Source: Schistocerca nitens (Eukaryota; Arthropoda; Insecta; Orthoptera; Acrididae). Taken from it: a stretch of DNA of 64,000 nt. Shown here one piece after another: positions 24,546 to 36,142 of this stretch; the first letter of the stretch is position 1; each line of letters opens with the position of its first letter. The notes beneath the pieces were generated by a model. The model worked only from the letters and a program-made list of their open reading frames with translations. It had not been told where the DNA came from and ran no database searches. The stretch is from contig NC_064619.1 of NCBI RefSeq assembly GCF_023898315.1, positions 303,528,150-303,592,149 of the forward strand, read 5' to 3'. The position numbers and the translations under genes are program-made.

Positions 24546-25894
24546 AGGAGTTGGCTACATGCTAGCATCGACTATCACCTTTTTTCTTCGTTCATTTTTT
24601 TTTGACAGTCATTTAAAGTATAGCATTTATTTATTGCAAGTAGACTAGTGAAAAAGGTGAATTATCTCACCATTTGGTTACATTCGCAACATTCTGCCAA
24701 CTGATTAATAATGTTTCTGTCGTCACGATAAAGTACAAGGTAATCGGTGCGTCGGAGCTAGCCTCGATAGCCAGCAATAGCTTCTTAGTGACATTTAGTT
24801 CATGCAACAAACTCTTTGCATGCAACCAACGCCACACAGCACAACAATTAGAAATGTGAACCGCGGGAGTGTTGACGTTGGCAACCGCGATTCAAAATGG
24901 TCAGTCGACACAAGCCCCGAGAGCTACAGTCGGTGCTTGGAGGCCAATCGTCAACTTCTTTTACAACGTAGAAGATTATTAAGTGGGTGGCATCGATTTT
25001 ATATAGTGATTCCAAAGTTGCTGACTGAAAAGAGGGAACGACTGAAGGATAAATAAGATCCTTGTTTGCTCATATATACATCGGAGCTTAAACAATAAAA
25101 TAGTATGTTGGTTCTCCGTATGTAACTATGCAGGAATCAGCTATTTGTGTTTTATATCATCATAAAACGCTGTATTTTCATTTGCATGATTTCGAATACA
25201 GTAGACAGCTATTTAGCGCACAGAATTTGTTCACCCTTACTACTGGTACATAGTTGAGAGTTTTTAATACCACAATGGAACACATCGACCAGAAGTCACA
25301 TTTTAAAGAGGAAAACAGAAAACTGGTGAAATAACGACCTTGCAATCGATTTTGCGTCAAAATGTGAGCAATAATTTTGATAATGCGCAGCTTTGACCAT
25401 CTGTGATGTACATTTTAAGCATTAGCACGTGGCAGTACCCCACCCGACTGTATCCTCTCGATGGTAAAGCTTGAAACGAACACAGCTAATTGTTTAAACA
25501 ATCATTTTAATAACAGGTTAATAATTTCCAATTTACAAATTCGTAGCTTTGAAGAATGCTGTAGCTCTTGAATCTGTACTTCACATTAGTATTGTCAGCT
25601 TTACAATTCAAAGAAAGTGTTCCTTTAACGGCACCTCTAACAATTTTTCAAAGGATGGTGATCTGGAGTGACGTCCACCCAGCTACTCAAGACATTGGCA
25701 GCTAAAATCATTCAGTATTGGGCATAGCTTTACTACATGTAAGCCGGTACTCTTTGAATGGTTCACTCAGTGGTTTCCACTGCATTGTGAATTTACCCAT
25801 GTAATAAAATTGTTACTTGAAGAGCTCTATACGCAGGAGATACTTAAGAGAACTGAATATGAGGGTGTTTTCTATAAGAGCCATCGAAGCGAAA
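24546..25894. other. Intergenic, nothing recognised
   Basis: Short ORFs only and no named repeat. Confidence 0.45.
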
Positions 25895-28575
25895 AAAATT
25901 GTTGGTGTTATTGTGGTCTTCAGTCCAGAGACTGTTTTGATGCAGTTCTCCATACTACTCTACTCTGTGCAAGCTTCTTCATCTCCCAGTACTTACTGAA
26001 ACCTACATCCGTCTGAATCTGTCTAATGTATTCATCTCTTGGTCTCCCTCTACGATATTTACCCTCCACGCTGCCCTCCAATACTAAACTGGGGATTCCT
26101 TGATGCCTCAGAATATCTGCTACCAACCGATCCTTTCTTCTAGTCATTTTGTGCCACAAATTTCTCTTCTCCCCAATTCTATTCAGTACATCCTCATTAG
26201 TTATGTGATCTGCCCATCTAATCTTCAGCATTCTTCTGTAGCACCACATTTCGAAAGCTTCTATTCTCTTCTTGTCTAAACTATTTATCTTCCACGTTTC
26301 ACTTCCATACATGGCTACACGCTATACAAATACTTTCAGAAACGACTTTCTGAAACTTAAAACTATACTCGATGTTAACAAATTTCTTTTCTTTAGAAAC
26401 GCTATCCTTGCCATTGCCAGTCTACATTGTATATCCTCTCTACTTCGACTATCAACAGTTATTTTGCTCCCCAAATAGCAAATCGCATTTACTACTTTAA
26501 GCGTCTCATTTCCTATCTAATTCCCTCAGCATCACCCGATTTAATTCGACTACATTCCATTATCCTCGTTTTGCTTTTGTTGATGTTCATCTTATATCCT
26601 CCTTTCATGACACTGTCCATTCCGTTCAGCTGCTCTTCCAGGTCCTATGCTGTCTCTGACAGAATTACAATGTCATCGGCGAACCTGAAAGCTTTTATTT
26701 CTTCTCCATGGATTTTTATACCTACTCCGAATTTTTCTTTTGTTTCCTTTACTGCTTGCTCAATATACACATTGAATAACATCGGGGAGAGACTACAACC
26801 CTGTGTCACTCCCTTCCCGACCACTGCTTCCCTTTCATGTCCCTCGACTCTTATAACTGCCATCTGGTTTCTGTACAAATTGTAAATAGCCTTTCGCTCC
26901 CTGTATTTTACCCCTGCCATCTTCAAAATTTGAAAGAGAGTATTCCAATAACATTGTCAAAAGCTTTCTCTAAGTCTACAAATGCTAGAAACGTAGGTTT
27001 GCCTTTCCTTAATCTTTCTTCTAATATAAGTCTTAAGGTCAGTACTGCCTCACGTGTTCCAACATTTCTACTGAATCCAAACTGATCTTCCCCGAGGTCG
27101 GCTTCTACCAGTTTTTCCATTCGTCTGCAGAGAATTCGCGTTAATATTTTGCAGCTGTGACTTATTAAACTGATAGTTCGGTAATTTTCACATCTGTCAA
27201 CACCTGCTTTCTTTGGGATTGGAATTATTATATTCTTCTTGAAGTCTGAGGGTATTTCGCCTGTTTCATACATCTTGCTCACCAGATGGTAGAGTTTTGT
27301 CAGGGCTGGCTCTCCAAAGGCTGTCAGTACTTCTAATGGAAAGTTGTCTACTCCCGGGGCCTTGTTTCTACTTAGGTCTTTCAGTGCTCTGTCAAACTCT
27401 TCACGCAGTATCATGTCTCCCATTTCATCTTCATCTATATCCTCTTCCATTTCCATAATATTGACCTCAAGAACATCGCCCTTGTATAGATCCTCTGTAT
27501 ACTCCTTCCACCTTTCTGCTTTCCCTTCTTTGGTTAGAACTGGGTTTCCATCTGAGCTCTTGATATTCATACAAGTGGTTCTCTTTTCTCCAAAGGTCTC
27601 TTTAATTTTCCTGTAGGCAGTATCTATCTTACCCCTAGTGATATACGCCTCTACGTCCTTACATTTGTCCTGTAGCCACCCCTGCTTAGACACTTTTGCA
27701 CTTCCTGTCGATCTCATTTTTGAGACGTTTGTATTCCTTTTTGCCTGCTTCATTTACTGCATTTTTGTATTTTCTACTTTCATCAATTAAATCCAATATC
27801 TCTTTTGTTACCCAAGGATTTTTATTAGCCCTCGTCTTTTTACCTACTTGATCCTCTGCTGCCTTCACTATTTCATCTCTCAAAGCTACCCATTCTTCTT
27901 CTACTGTATTTCTTTCCCCTTTTCTTGTTCTCACTATATAATCTATCTGAAACCTACCCGTATCTCCAGGCTTCTTCCATGTATACAACCTTCTTTCATG
28001 ATTCTTGAACCAAGTGTTGGCTATGATTAAGTTATGCTCTGTGCAAAATTCTACCAGGTGGCTCCCTCTTTCATTCCTTACCCCCATTCCATATTCACCT
28101 ACTACGTTTCCTTGCCTTCCTTTTCCTACTATCGAACTCCTGTCATCCATGACTATTAAATTTTCAACTTTTGTAGTCCTGTCTTCCTCAGTTGCGTGTA
28201 ATATTACGGTATATTGATAATTTTTCGTCTCCCTTCACTATCTGAATAATTTCTTTTATCTCATCATACATTTCATCAATCTCTTCGTCATCTGCGGTGC
28301 TCGTTGTCATATATACTTGTACTACTGTGGTAGGCGTGCGCTTCGTATCTATCTTGGCCATAATAATGCGTTCACTATGCTGTTTGTAGTAGCTTACCCG
28401 CATTCCTATTTTTTTATTCATTATTAAACCTACTCCTTCACTACCCCTATTTGATTTTGTATTTATAACACTGTATCCGCCTGACCATAAGTCTTGTTCC
28501 TCCTGCCACCGAACTTCACTAATTCCCACTACATCTAACTTTAACCTATCCATTTCCCTTTTTAAATTTTTTTAT
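25895..28575 (-). mobile_element. RTE-like non-LTR retrotransposon, 5'-truncated and frameshifted
   Basis: The minus strand encodes an apurinic-type endonuclease in two frames (28553-28188: LDVVGISEVRW; 28150-27686: NLIIANTWFKNHERRLYTW and RFQIDYIV). Next come the reverse transcriptase (27753-26923: NKAPGVDNFPLEVL, IPIPKKAGVDRCENYRTISL, LAFVDLEKAFD; 26926-26645: GVTQGCSLSPMLFNVYIE and FRFADDIVILS) and a C-terminal region (26312-25920: MYGSETWKIN, RRGRPRDEY). This order fits the RTE clade. Frameshifts and a gap after AFDNV kill it. The start lies inside the endonuclease, so the copy is 5'-truncated, as usual for LINEs. The 3' end is near 25895, at a T-run on the plus strand. Confidence 0.9.
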
Positions 28576-28993
28576 CATTTTTGTATGTATGTCTGTACGT
28601 GCGCCACGCAAAAACTAATGCACAGAATTGGATGCGATTCTCAGTTCTATTTTTGCATGTCTAACTTAAAATGTGATGCAGCTTTCATTTTGACACGCCG
28701 GGTAAAATCAAAGTTAACGCAGTTTTGCCCTAAAAGCAGGTGCTGTTACACACCATAGGACATTGTCGCTTGCTGCAAACAATCAAATGTGCCGGCAGGA
28801 TGGCAAAGCTTTTTGAGCCGCCGCCCGCGTCGGCGTCTTTTGTGCACGGATGAAGTCACGGGTAAAAGCCAGTCGCTGTATAAAAATGTACAAGATGTCT
28901 CTGGCACCAGTTACAGAGTAATAACGCACGTTAGCAATCTGAAAACTATATTTTTTGGGAAGTGCCGAAAAAAATATGTGTACAGGAGAGCGG
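28576..28993. other. Spacer between the LINE and the piggyBac element, nothing recognised
   Basis: Contains a GC-rich patch at about 28815-28840 and no recognisable gene. Confidence 0.45.
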
Positions 28994-29334
28994 TTAACCC
29001 TGCAGTGATCGCGAGGATTACATATGTAATCCACGTGTGGAGATTCAAATAAATTTGGAAGTCCAGAAGCGACATTGCTTCGATGGATGCTGTCGGACCC
29101 TCTCAGTGTTGTGCAAGCGACAGTCAAGTGTGGTTGCTTCACAGGACTTCGTCAAAGTCGGCGGTCTACCGCTGTAGTCCGCGTGACCTGTTACGTATTT
29201 TCGAAAAACAGTGTTTTTCCTTCGTCCATTTTTTCCACTTATTTGTGGAATACGTATTACATCTATTCATGGCTGTTTTTTAATGTATAAGTATTTGAAA
29301 TAATAGTAGAATTTAATTGAATTTTAGTTAAATT

Positions 29335-31414
29335 GTGGATCAGAGGCAAGAAGCTCGGATTCTGGCTGGGCTGAAGGAGACTGAGGATGAGGAAGATATT
29401 CCCGGCTCAAGTTCTAACGGTGAAAATGACGTTCTGGAAGTGCAAGACCATCAGTCTGAGTCAGAGCAAGAGGGAGAAATACCTGGTGGGGCAACTGAGA
29501 ACAGTCCTGAATTTTCATGTGATGAACCATCCCGGAGAAGCAGACGGGTTGATTTTTATAATCGTGTAGGTGACACAATGTGGTCAAAGACTCCTCCTCT
29601 CAATACATGAAGAACTAGAGTTCATAACATTGTATATGTTCCTTCTGGTCCTAAAGGAATCACACGACAGAAAAAGATTGCATGTCCCTTGTTTTGGATG
29701 ATAATATCATTAATCTCATAACCAAATACATTAACATAAAAATAGATCACATCAAGAATGATTTTTCTAGAGAGAAAGATGTTAAACATACAGAGCCAAC
29801 TGATACAAAGGGACTTATTGGGATTCTGTTGATGAATGGAGTGTTGAAAATAAACCGATAGAGTACAATCCAAATGTTTGACAGCGTAAAACATACTTGA
29901 ATTGATGCAATTTATTTTACTATGTATGAGAAAAAAATTTAAATTTCTTATCAGGATTTGCGATTTGATGATATTAATGATCATGAAGTGCGTGCAAAAA
30001 TTGATAAACTGGCCTCAATATGCGAAATATTTGATCTGTTCCTTACAAACTTTCAACAGTATTTTGTTCCGAGTGCTGAAATGACTTCGGACCAACAACT
30101 TTTGGCATTCATTGTACGCTGTCCATTTGGGCAATACATTCACAGCAATCTCGTTAAGTAAGGAGTGAACGTATTTGCGCTTATGAATGCTCACTACCCC
30201 TATACTTTCAACTTCGAACTATATGTAGGCAAACAACTGGAAGGGCCATATTACTTGAGTAACAAAAGAAGTGATGTGGTAATAAGAGTCGTACGTCCTG
30301 CCTTCGGCAGAAACGTCAATATAACAATGGCCACTTGGTTCTATTCGCTCCATGTTGCCAAGCAGCTGTTTGAAAATAGAACAACCATGGTTGCCACTGT
30401 ACAGGAGGACAAAAGAGAAGTGCCCAGGGAATTTCCTGTGGCGAAAGGAAATCCAATAAATTCATCAAAATTTGGCTTCCACGCCCTTGAACATTGGTTT
30501 CTTAAGTGCCAAAACCTTACAAATTAGTGATTTTGATGTCAACAATGCACAATGACACAAAAATTTACGGCGATACAGGATCTAGAATGAGATTTTCACT
30601 CTGCAGCGGAGTGTGCGCTGATATGAAACTTCCTGGCAGATTAAAACTGTGTGCCCGACCGAGACTCGAACTCGGGACCTTTGCCTTTCGCGGGCAAGTG
30701 CTCTACCATCTGAGCTACCGAAGCACGAGCCACGGCCGGTACTCACAGCTTTACTTCTGCCAGTGCCTCGTCTCCTACCTTCCAAACTTTACAGAAGCTC
30801 TCCTGCGAACCTTGCAGAACTAGCACTCCTGATACAGGATCTAAACAGAAACCAGAAATAATAACGCACTACAACCGTACAAAGTATGGTATGGATCTAG
30901 TTGATAAGATGTGAATGCTTTAGGATGTATCCAGAAATTCAAGATGATGGCCTCTTACTGTATTTTATGATTTGCTGAACCTTAGTGACCTGACTGCACT
31001 TTGCATTTATACAGCGAACCAAAACTACACTGTTATTCGACGTCGAGATTTTCTTATTGACCTGTCTTTGTCTGCGATTAAACCTCTCGCTCAGCGGAGA
31101 TTAGACAAGAAAATGTTGCCAAGAAGTCTGTCCTTCAAAATAAAGGTCATTCTAAGCATTCCTCTCTCGGAAAGTAAGGCAAAGACTTTGGAATGACACA
31201 GAATAGTTCCGTGGGTCGCTGCTGCGACTGTGGAAGATCAGGAACTAGAAGTACAAGAAAAATGTGTAACGCGTGTAAAAAATTTGTTTGCCCCTATCAT
31301 TCCAAGATCGTCTGTATTTCTTGTACAGAAAATCATGATTATATTTGTTTTACACAAATATGTGTTTTTGAAAGTAAATCAAAGCCAATGATGCTATCTT
31401 TCTTAAAATTGTGA
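29335..31414 (+). pseudogene. piggyBac transposase remnants
   Basis: The pieces lie in several frames, with stops between 29610 and 29958 and at 30159, and a 246-bp SINE insertion. The C-terminal piece has the Cys/His pattern CCDCGRSG, MCNACKKFVCPYH and CISC, the cross-brace-like zinc-binding domain of piggyBac transposases. Segment 30972-31196 holds the conserved end of the core (RRDFLIDLSLSAIKP). No intact product is possible. Confidence 0.85.
30585..30830 (-). repeat. tRNA-derived SINE inside the piggyBac element
   Basis: Exact 13-bp target duplication GATACAGGATCTA (30572-30584, 30831-30843). The minus strand carries a very tRNA-like head (CTTCGGTAGCTCAGATGG; GAGTTCGAGTCTCGG) about 60-130 bases in from the left edge of the insertion on the minus strand. 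The body ends in a tail containing ccaggaagtttcatatc. The loop base before the anticodon is G rather than U and the copy lies in a TE, so it is not a tRNA gene. Confidence 0.92.
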
Positions 31415-31633
31415 CTTGTTGTGAAAAGTTGGTTGCTTTTTCAAATATGAGGCCATATGTATAGTTTTTGTTGATAGTTTTTAATAAACATTACTATGGG
31501 CAACACATAACACACTCAATAAAAATATCTGAAAATTCGATGGCCTCTTTTTTTTAGTTGAGAAAATGGCATACATATGTAATCCATACGACCACTTACG
31601 TTTCTTTTTAGAACGCGACCACTGCAGGGTTAA

Positions 31634-32404
31634 GTGTGCGTGGCACTGGCTTTCTTTAATGTCTGTTGAACGAAACTACGCACACACCTGTCACCATTTA
31701 GTAAAATTTTAGCAAAGAATGTTTATTAATGTGTTGTTTTCAATCATTCTAATTTCTCCGACAACAGAAACAAGTCCGGGCTTATCTCAGACAGTCCCAC
31801 CCCGCAATGGACAGCCTTGGATGCGGCCAATGCGAAGACAAATCCGGAGGAAGCTAGACTTGTGACAACTCTAAACCAGCAAGCAATCTTCTTCCGGAAA
31901 CGGCAGACTATTTAGTTCCATGTTCTCCATTCATTGACAAGGTTTTGTCAGCTGAAACTATTACGGAATGAAAACCAATCTACTGTAATCTTGTATGATT
32001 TTAGAAAAAAACATCTTCTCGCGACAAAGTTTGTTTGTAACAATCCTGTTTTCTTTTATATCCTAAACCATACGACCTAATCAAACCAAGGGCCCCTTGT
32101 CAGAATTTGCTACGGGCCCCGCGCTTACTTAATCCGGCACCGATCGCATTACATGCACCCATTACAGTCACCTACACTTCGAAGATAAACTTACAACAGG
32201 CGGCCTTCACAGTTCGCGGGAGGAAGGTGCAATATTATATGCAAGAGCATGTCCGAAGAGATACTGCATCGTACAGTCACTACATTATCGTATCTATCCG
32301 ACAACACCGTGCAAGCGACTTTCAATTGAAATATTCCCCTGTACGGGAATATACATAGCGAATGTACGAGTATAGGTTGTAGGCATGTAGTTGACGATAT
32401 GTGG
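31634..32404. other. Intergenic, nothing recognised
   Basis: No gene or named repeat was seen. Confidence 0.45.
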
Positions 32405-32560
32405 AAGATTGGGTCTGGCCGAGTGTCGTGCTCAAATAGCCTATTGTTAAGGCGACCGCTCGCAACAAGCGGGAAATCCTGGTTCGAGTACTGTCCGGCA
32501 CAAATTTTCGTTGTCGTCATTCCATTATACAGCTGAGGTTGCCCATATTCGCAACGAACA
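32405..32560 (+). repeat. tRNA-derived SINE fragment
   Basis: A tRNA-like head (TTAAGGCGACCGCTCGCAAC; B box CTGGTTCGAGTACTG) is followed by a caaattttcgttgtcgtcat-like body. The first quarter of the tRNA part is degenerate. No flanking duplication was found. Confidence 0.6.
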
Positions 32561-32599
32561 AAGTTGCAAGTGTATGCGAAGGACAGGAAAAAGCATTCC

Positions 32600-32791
32600 G
32601 CCGGCCGCTGTGGCCAAGCGGTTCTAGGCGCTTCATTCTGGAACAGCGCAACCTCTACGGTCGCAGGTTCGAATCCTGCCTCGGGCATGGATGTGTGTGA
32701 TGTCCTTAGGTTAGTTGGGTTTAAGTAGTTCTAAGTTCTAGGGGACTGATGACCTCAGATGTTAAATCCCATAGTGCTCAGAGCCATTTTT
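32600..32791 (+). repeat. tRNA-derived SINE (common family, copy 2)
   Basis: 13-bp target duplication GAAAAAGCATTCC (32587-32599, 32792-32804). Same family as 6222-6423, in the opposite orientation: head GTGGCCAAGCGG, then GGTTCGAATCC, ending in AGTGCTCAGAGCCATTT. The long minus-strand ORF that crosses it (32191-32688) is an artefact. Confidence 0.9.
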
Positions 32792-32804
32792 GAAAAAGCA
32801 TTCC

Positions 32805-33107
32805 ACCTAGGCAGCTGCCCTTCGAAGTCTCCCAACCAACAGTGCCATACGACTCGAATTTTTTACCATACCGTTGAGCGGCCTGGAACCAATATGATCA
32901 CCAGAGACATCATGATTCATTCACCACTGTTGCTGGTTCCAGTAGCACGGACCCTGCATCGTCAGTACTAACGTTATTAAGTAATTTCACATTATTAATC
33001 ATTTCGCTATATTTTAATCATACTGCTTCAGTGATTTTAACAAAAAATATCTCTGTTTACGTTTTCAGTTACTTTAAGCTGAACAATAAATACATACAAC
33101 CTGCAAA
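32805..33107. other. Spacer, nothing recognised
   Basis: AT-rich and without recognisable features. Confidence 0.45.
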
Positions 33108-33109
33108 TA

Positions 33110-34237
33110 CACTACTGGCCAATAAAATTGCTACACCAAGAAGAAATGCAGATGATAAACGAGTATTCATTGGACAAATATATTATACTAGAATTGACAT
33201 GTGATTACGTTTTCACGCAATTTGGGCGCATAGATCCTGAGAAATCAGTACCCAGAACAACCACCTCTGGCCGCAATAAAGGCCTTCATACGCCTGGGCA
33301 TTTAGTCAAACAGAGCTTGGATGGCGTGTACAGGTACAGCTGCCCATGCAGATTCAACACGATACCACAGTTCATCAAGAGTAGTTATTGGTGAATTGTG
33401 ACGAGCCAGTTGCTCGGCCACCACTGATCAGACGTTATCAATTGGTTAGAGATCTGGAGAATGTGTTGGCCAGGGTAGCAGACGAACATTTTCTGTAACT
33501 AGAAATGTCTGTACAGGACCTGCCACATGCGGTCGTGCATTATCCTGCTGAAATGTAGGGATTCGTAGGGATCGAATGAAGGGTAGAGCCACGGGTCGTA
33601 ACACATCTGAAATGAAACGTCCACTGTTCAATGAGCCGTCAATGCGAACAAGAGGTGACCGAGACGTGTAACCAATGGCACCCCATACCATATCGCCGGG
33701 TGATACGCCAGTATGGCGATGACGAATACACGCTTCCAATGTGCGTTCACCGCGATGTCGCCAAACACGGATGCGACCATCATGATGCTGTAAACAGAAC
33801 GTGGATTCATCCGAAAAAATGACGTTTTGCCATTCGTGCACCCAGGTTCGTCGTTGAGTACACCATCGCAGGCGCTCCTGTCTGTCATGCAGCGTCAAGG
33901 GTAACCGCAGCCATGGCCTCCGAGCTGATAGTCCATGCTGCTGCAAATGTTGTCGAACTGTTCGTGCAGATGGTTGTTGTCTTGCAAACGTCCCCATCTG
34001 TTGACTCAGGGATCGAGACGTGGCTGCACGATCCCTTACAGCCATGCGGATAAGATGCCTGTCATCTCGACTGCTAGTGATACGAGGCCGTTTTAGGTGT
34101 TGCCACCGGCCCCAACCTTGTGTGAATCTTCTGAAAAGCTAATCATTTTCATATCACAGCCTCTTCTTCCTGTCGGTTAAATTTCTCGTCTGTAGCACGT
34201 CATCTTCGTGGTGTAGCAATTTTAATGGCCAGTAGTG
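33110..34237 (-). mobile_element. Tc1-like element, family A copy 3
   Basis: Both terminal repeats are intact (CACTACTGGCC left, GGCCAGTAGTG right) beside TA (33108-33109, 34238-34239). The transposase frame 34045-33446 keeps VIFSDESTFCLQ (first Asp) and FQQDNARPHV (second Asp). The N-terminal helix-turn-helix is missing because of an internal deletion that joins the 5' leader to the SRDDRHLIRMA region. After SPDL there is a stop, and the catalytic Glu position reads Asp (PIDNV). Unlike copies 1 and 2 it keeps Trp in LLPWP, so it descends from a different branch. It lies just past the trypsin polyadenylation signal. Confidence 0.9.
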
Positions 34238-34310
34238 TACTTTCAGCTCCTTCGCCGTTCCCCGGTCTTCAAGGATGAGATTTGTCTTTAAAAAGAAAAA
34301 AAAAACCTAT

Positions 34311-34316
34311 TTTATT
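34311..34316 (-). terminator. Polyadenylation signal AATAAA of the trypsin gene
   Basis: AATAAA on the minus strand is 284 bases past the stop codon, followed by a T-rich stretch (34291-34305 read on the minus strand) that fits a downstream element. The transcript would end near 34290, only about 50 bases before a Tc1 element (33110-34237). The intronic inverted copy of the 3' UTR lacks this signal. Confidence 0.6.
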
Positions 34317-34406
34317 AATGTACACGAACAGTCGAACGTAGTGACTACAAAGATTTCGAAGGTAAAACATCAAACAGATTGGGACAAGCAATGGTCCTTA
34401 ATGTAG

Positions 34407-34683
34407 ATCCAGTTTTTTTCGTGACATTTCACATCACTCATACTTTTCACTTACAAATAAATGATAAGTCATGGTTCCAACCAATGAATATTGTTGCTTA
34501 TTGTGTAGGGTAAAATATGTCCCCTGAAGAGATTTCCAGGACTTGAGATCCAAGCTGACGTATCAGACAATGGAATGAGCAACACAAATGGCCAGTCTCC
34601 TAGACTCCAGAAGTGGATCTGATCCAAGACCGAAGGTTGGCGACGTTGGCGTAGACGCCCGGGAAGTTCCCCAGACCGCAGCC
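34407..34683 (-). repeat. Inverted repeat arm A: 3' end of trypsin exon 2 plus 3' UTR
   Basis: This 277-bp arm covers codons 233-259, the stop and about 190 bases of 3' UTR. Arm B at 35832-36109 is its reverse complement, with 4 substitutions and one 1-base indel that I could count. The 1148 bp between the arms holds most of exon 2 and its splice acceptor. Confidence 0.95.
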
Positions 34684-35203
34684 GATGCCAAAGGAGACGA
34701 TGCCCACCTGGGTGGAGCCGGACACCAGAGGACCGCCGCTGTCTCCCTGGCAGGCGTCCTTGCCGCCTCCGCTCACTCCTGCACAGATCATGCGGCTGGT
34801 GATGCCGCCGAGCGAGCGGTCGCACGCGTCGCGGTCTATGACCTGGACGGTGACAGCCCGCAGTATAGAGGCGCCATTGTCCCCAGATGACGTCGCGCCC
34901 CAACCGGTCACTGTCGCGGAGGTGCCGGCAGGGGGCTCTGACGAGGCTAGGGCCACGGCTTGTACGTTGGGTCCGAAGCTGAAGGCGTTGGACACTTGCA
35001 AGACGGCGATGTCGTAGTCGTCGTTGTCGCCGTAACTCTCGTGCATGTGAGAGTTGGCAATACTGTGCACGGTGCCGCCGCTACCCCTGACCGAAGAGCC
35101 GGCCCGCAGCTGCATGCTGCTGACGGAGGCGCCTTTCACGCAGTGGGCGGCCGAGAGGGCCCAGTTGCTGCTGATGACGGAGGCGCCGCACCAGTAGCTG
35201 CTT
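34600..35203 (-). CDS. Trypsin-like serine protease, exon 2 (catalytic domain)
   Basis: This exon encodes residues 59-259 of a 259-residue secreted S1 protease that would cut after Arg or Lys, most likely in the gut. The triad is visible: His79 in AAHC, Asp123 in DDYDIAVL and Ser214 in GDSGGP. Asp208, six residues before the active serine, marks trypsin specificity. Six cysteines (64, 80, 186, 199, 210, 234) fit the three usual insect-trypsin disulfides. The exon follows a good acceptor (tttcctctccag at 35204-35215) and starts one base into a codon, which completes the split codon left by exon 1 at 63424. It ends with TAG at 34600-34602. Trp215 of chymotrypsin numbering is Phe here (SFGIGCG). 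There are no internal stops or frameshifts, so it looks functional. The antisense ORFs here are shadows. Confidence 0.93.
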
Positions 35204-35831
35204 CTGGAGAGGAAAGACAAGTCATAGTATCACGCAGCTTATAAAAAACTTCGTGAACTTTTTTTATTGTTTCAGTAAAATCCTTCTGAATGTGTGACAG
35301 CGTGCTAGTGAAAACGGAAGTGTATCTTTTGGCAGGACCAAGTACAGATCGTGCAGTGGTTGCACACTACAAAGACTGTTCAAAATCACTAACAAAGTTT
35401 ATTAGAAGCCAAAAACATGCACGTTACGTCACGAATCAGTAATTCCGGCCAACATTTAAGTCTATATGATATGCAGTGATATGAGAGACAGGAGGACGAG
35501 TCACAGAATAAGATAACATCACTTTTAATTTTAGGGTAAACGACGAAAGATGGACGTGGCATTTAATGAACAATTTTGTTTGTAGTTATGTTTCCGACAG
35601 CACATTATCTGAGAACATTTTTTTTACACGTAACGGAAAGAGCATGGGCGCACCATATCTGCAAGACGGGACGACGAGTTTAGCATGTCTACCTGCTGTG
35701 TGTGGCTTCTTCGACGTAGCGGCTTGGAGATATGTTGCGCCGCGTAAAAACGCGCTCACAATAACAACGGTGACGTCATAGAAGCAAAAACAGAAGAAGT
35801 TTTACAACCTGTCATTCTGTCTTATGTTCTT
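35204..35831. other. Intron sequence between exon 2 and inverted arm B, nothing recognised
   Basis: About 630 bp with no coding or repeat match that I can name. A short ORF at 35566-35781 has no recognisable domain. Confidence 0.5.
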
Positions 35832-36105
35832 GGCTGCGGTCTGGGGAACTTCCCGGGCGTCTACGCCAACGTCGCCAACCTTCGGTCCTGGATCAGATCC
35901 ACTTCTGGAGTCTAGGAGACTGGCCATTTGTATCGCTCATTCCATTGTCTGATACGTCAGTTTGGATCTCAAGTCCTGGAAATCTCTTCAGGGGACATAT
36001 TTTACCCTACACAATAAGCAACAATATTCATTGGTTGGAACCATGACTTATCATTTATTTGTAAGTGAAAAGTATGAGTGATGTGAAATGTCACGAAAAA
36101 AAACT

Positions 36106-36109
<4 letters not shown>
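35832..36109 (+). repeat. Inverted repeat arm B: plus-strand partial trypsin copy inside the intron
   Basis: The arm reads on the plus strand as the last 27 codons of trypsin, the stop (35913-35915) and the 3' UTR up to actggat, then runs into a (TA)n tract. The one coding difference seen is synonymous (tct to tcc, Ser). It has no start, no catalytic residues and no polyadenylation signal, so it is a gene fragment. It lies antisense within the trypsin primary transcript. Confidence 0.93.

Positions 36110-36137
<28 letters not shown>
36110..36137. repeat. (TA)n microsatellite
   Basis: About 14 TA units directly abut the end of inverted arm B. Confidence 0.97.

Positions 36138-36142
<5 letters not shown>

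Larger units (their letters stand above)
28998..31629 (+). mobile_element. piggyBac-like transposon, complete ends, dead transposase
   Basis: TTAA flanks both ends (28994-28997, 31630-31633), and the terminal repeats begin CCCTGCAGTG on each strand. A second inverted motif ttacatatgtaatcca lies near each end. Coding remnants on the plus strand run in family order: an acidic N-terminus (29335-29610), RFDDINDHEVRAK-D and DQQLLAFIVRCPFGQYI (29958-30161), GKQLEGPYYLSNKRSDVV and NITMATWFYSLHVA (30165-30527), then a C-terminal cysteine-rich finger (31193-31414). In NITMATWFYS the position that is normally the catalytic Asp (DNWFTS-type motif) is Ala. A SINE splits the gene at 30585. Confidence 0.93.

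Noticed and set aside
28783-29142. 119-codon minus-strand ORF across the piggyBac left end
   Set aside because: It crosses the TTAA boundary of a transposon and has no domain.
30582-30785. tRNA gene in the piggyBac element
   Set aside because: The head is tRNA-like, but exact 13-bp target duplications and a SINE body show an inserted SINE.
32191-32688. 165-codon minus-strand ORF starting MPEAGFEPATVEV
   Set aside because: Its start is the reverse complement of a SINE tRNA B-box region, and it runs across two SINEs and a spacer. A known type of artefact.
34588-35244. Plus-strand ORFs of 94-110 codons opposite trypsin exon 2
   Set aside because: Shadows of the GC-rich catalytic exon, with no domain of their own.
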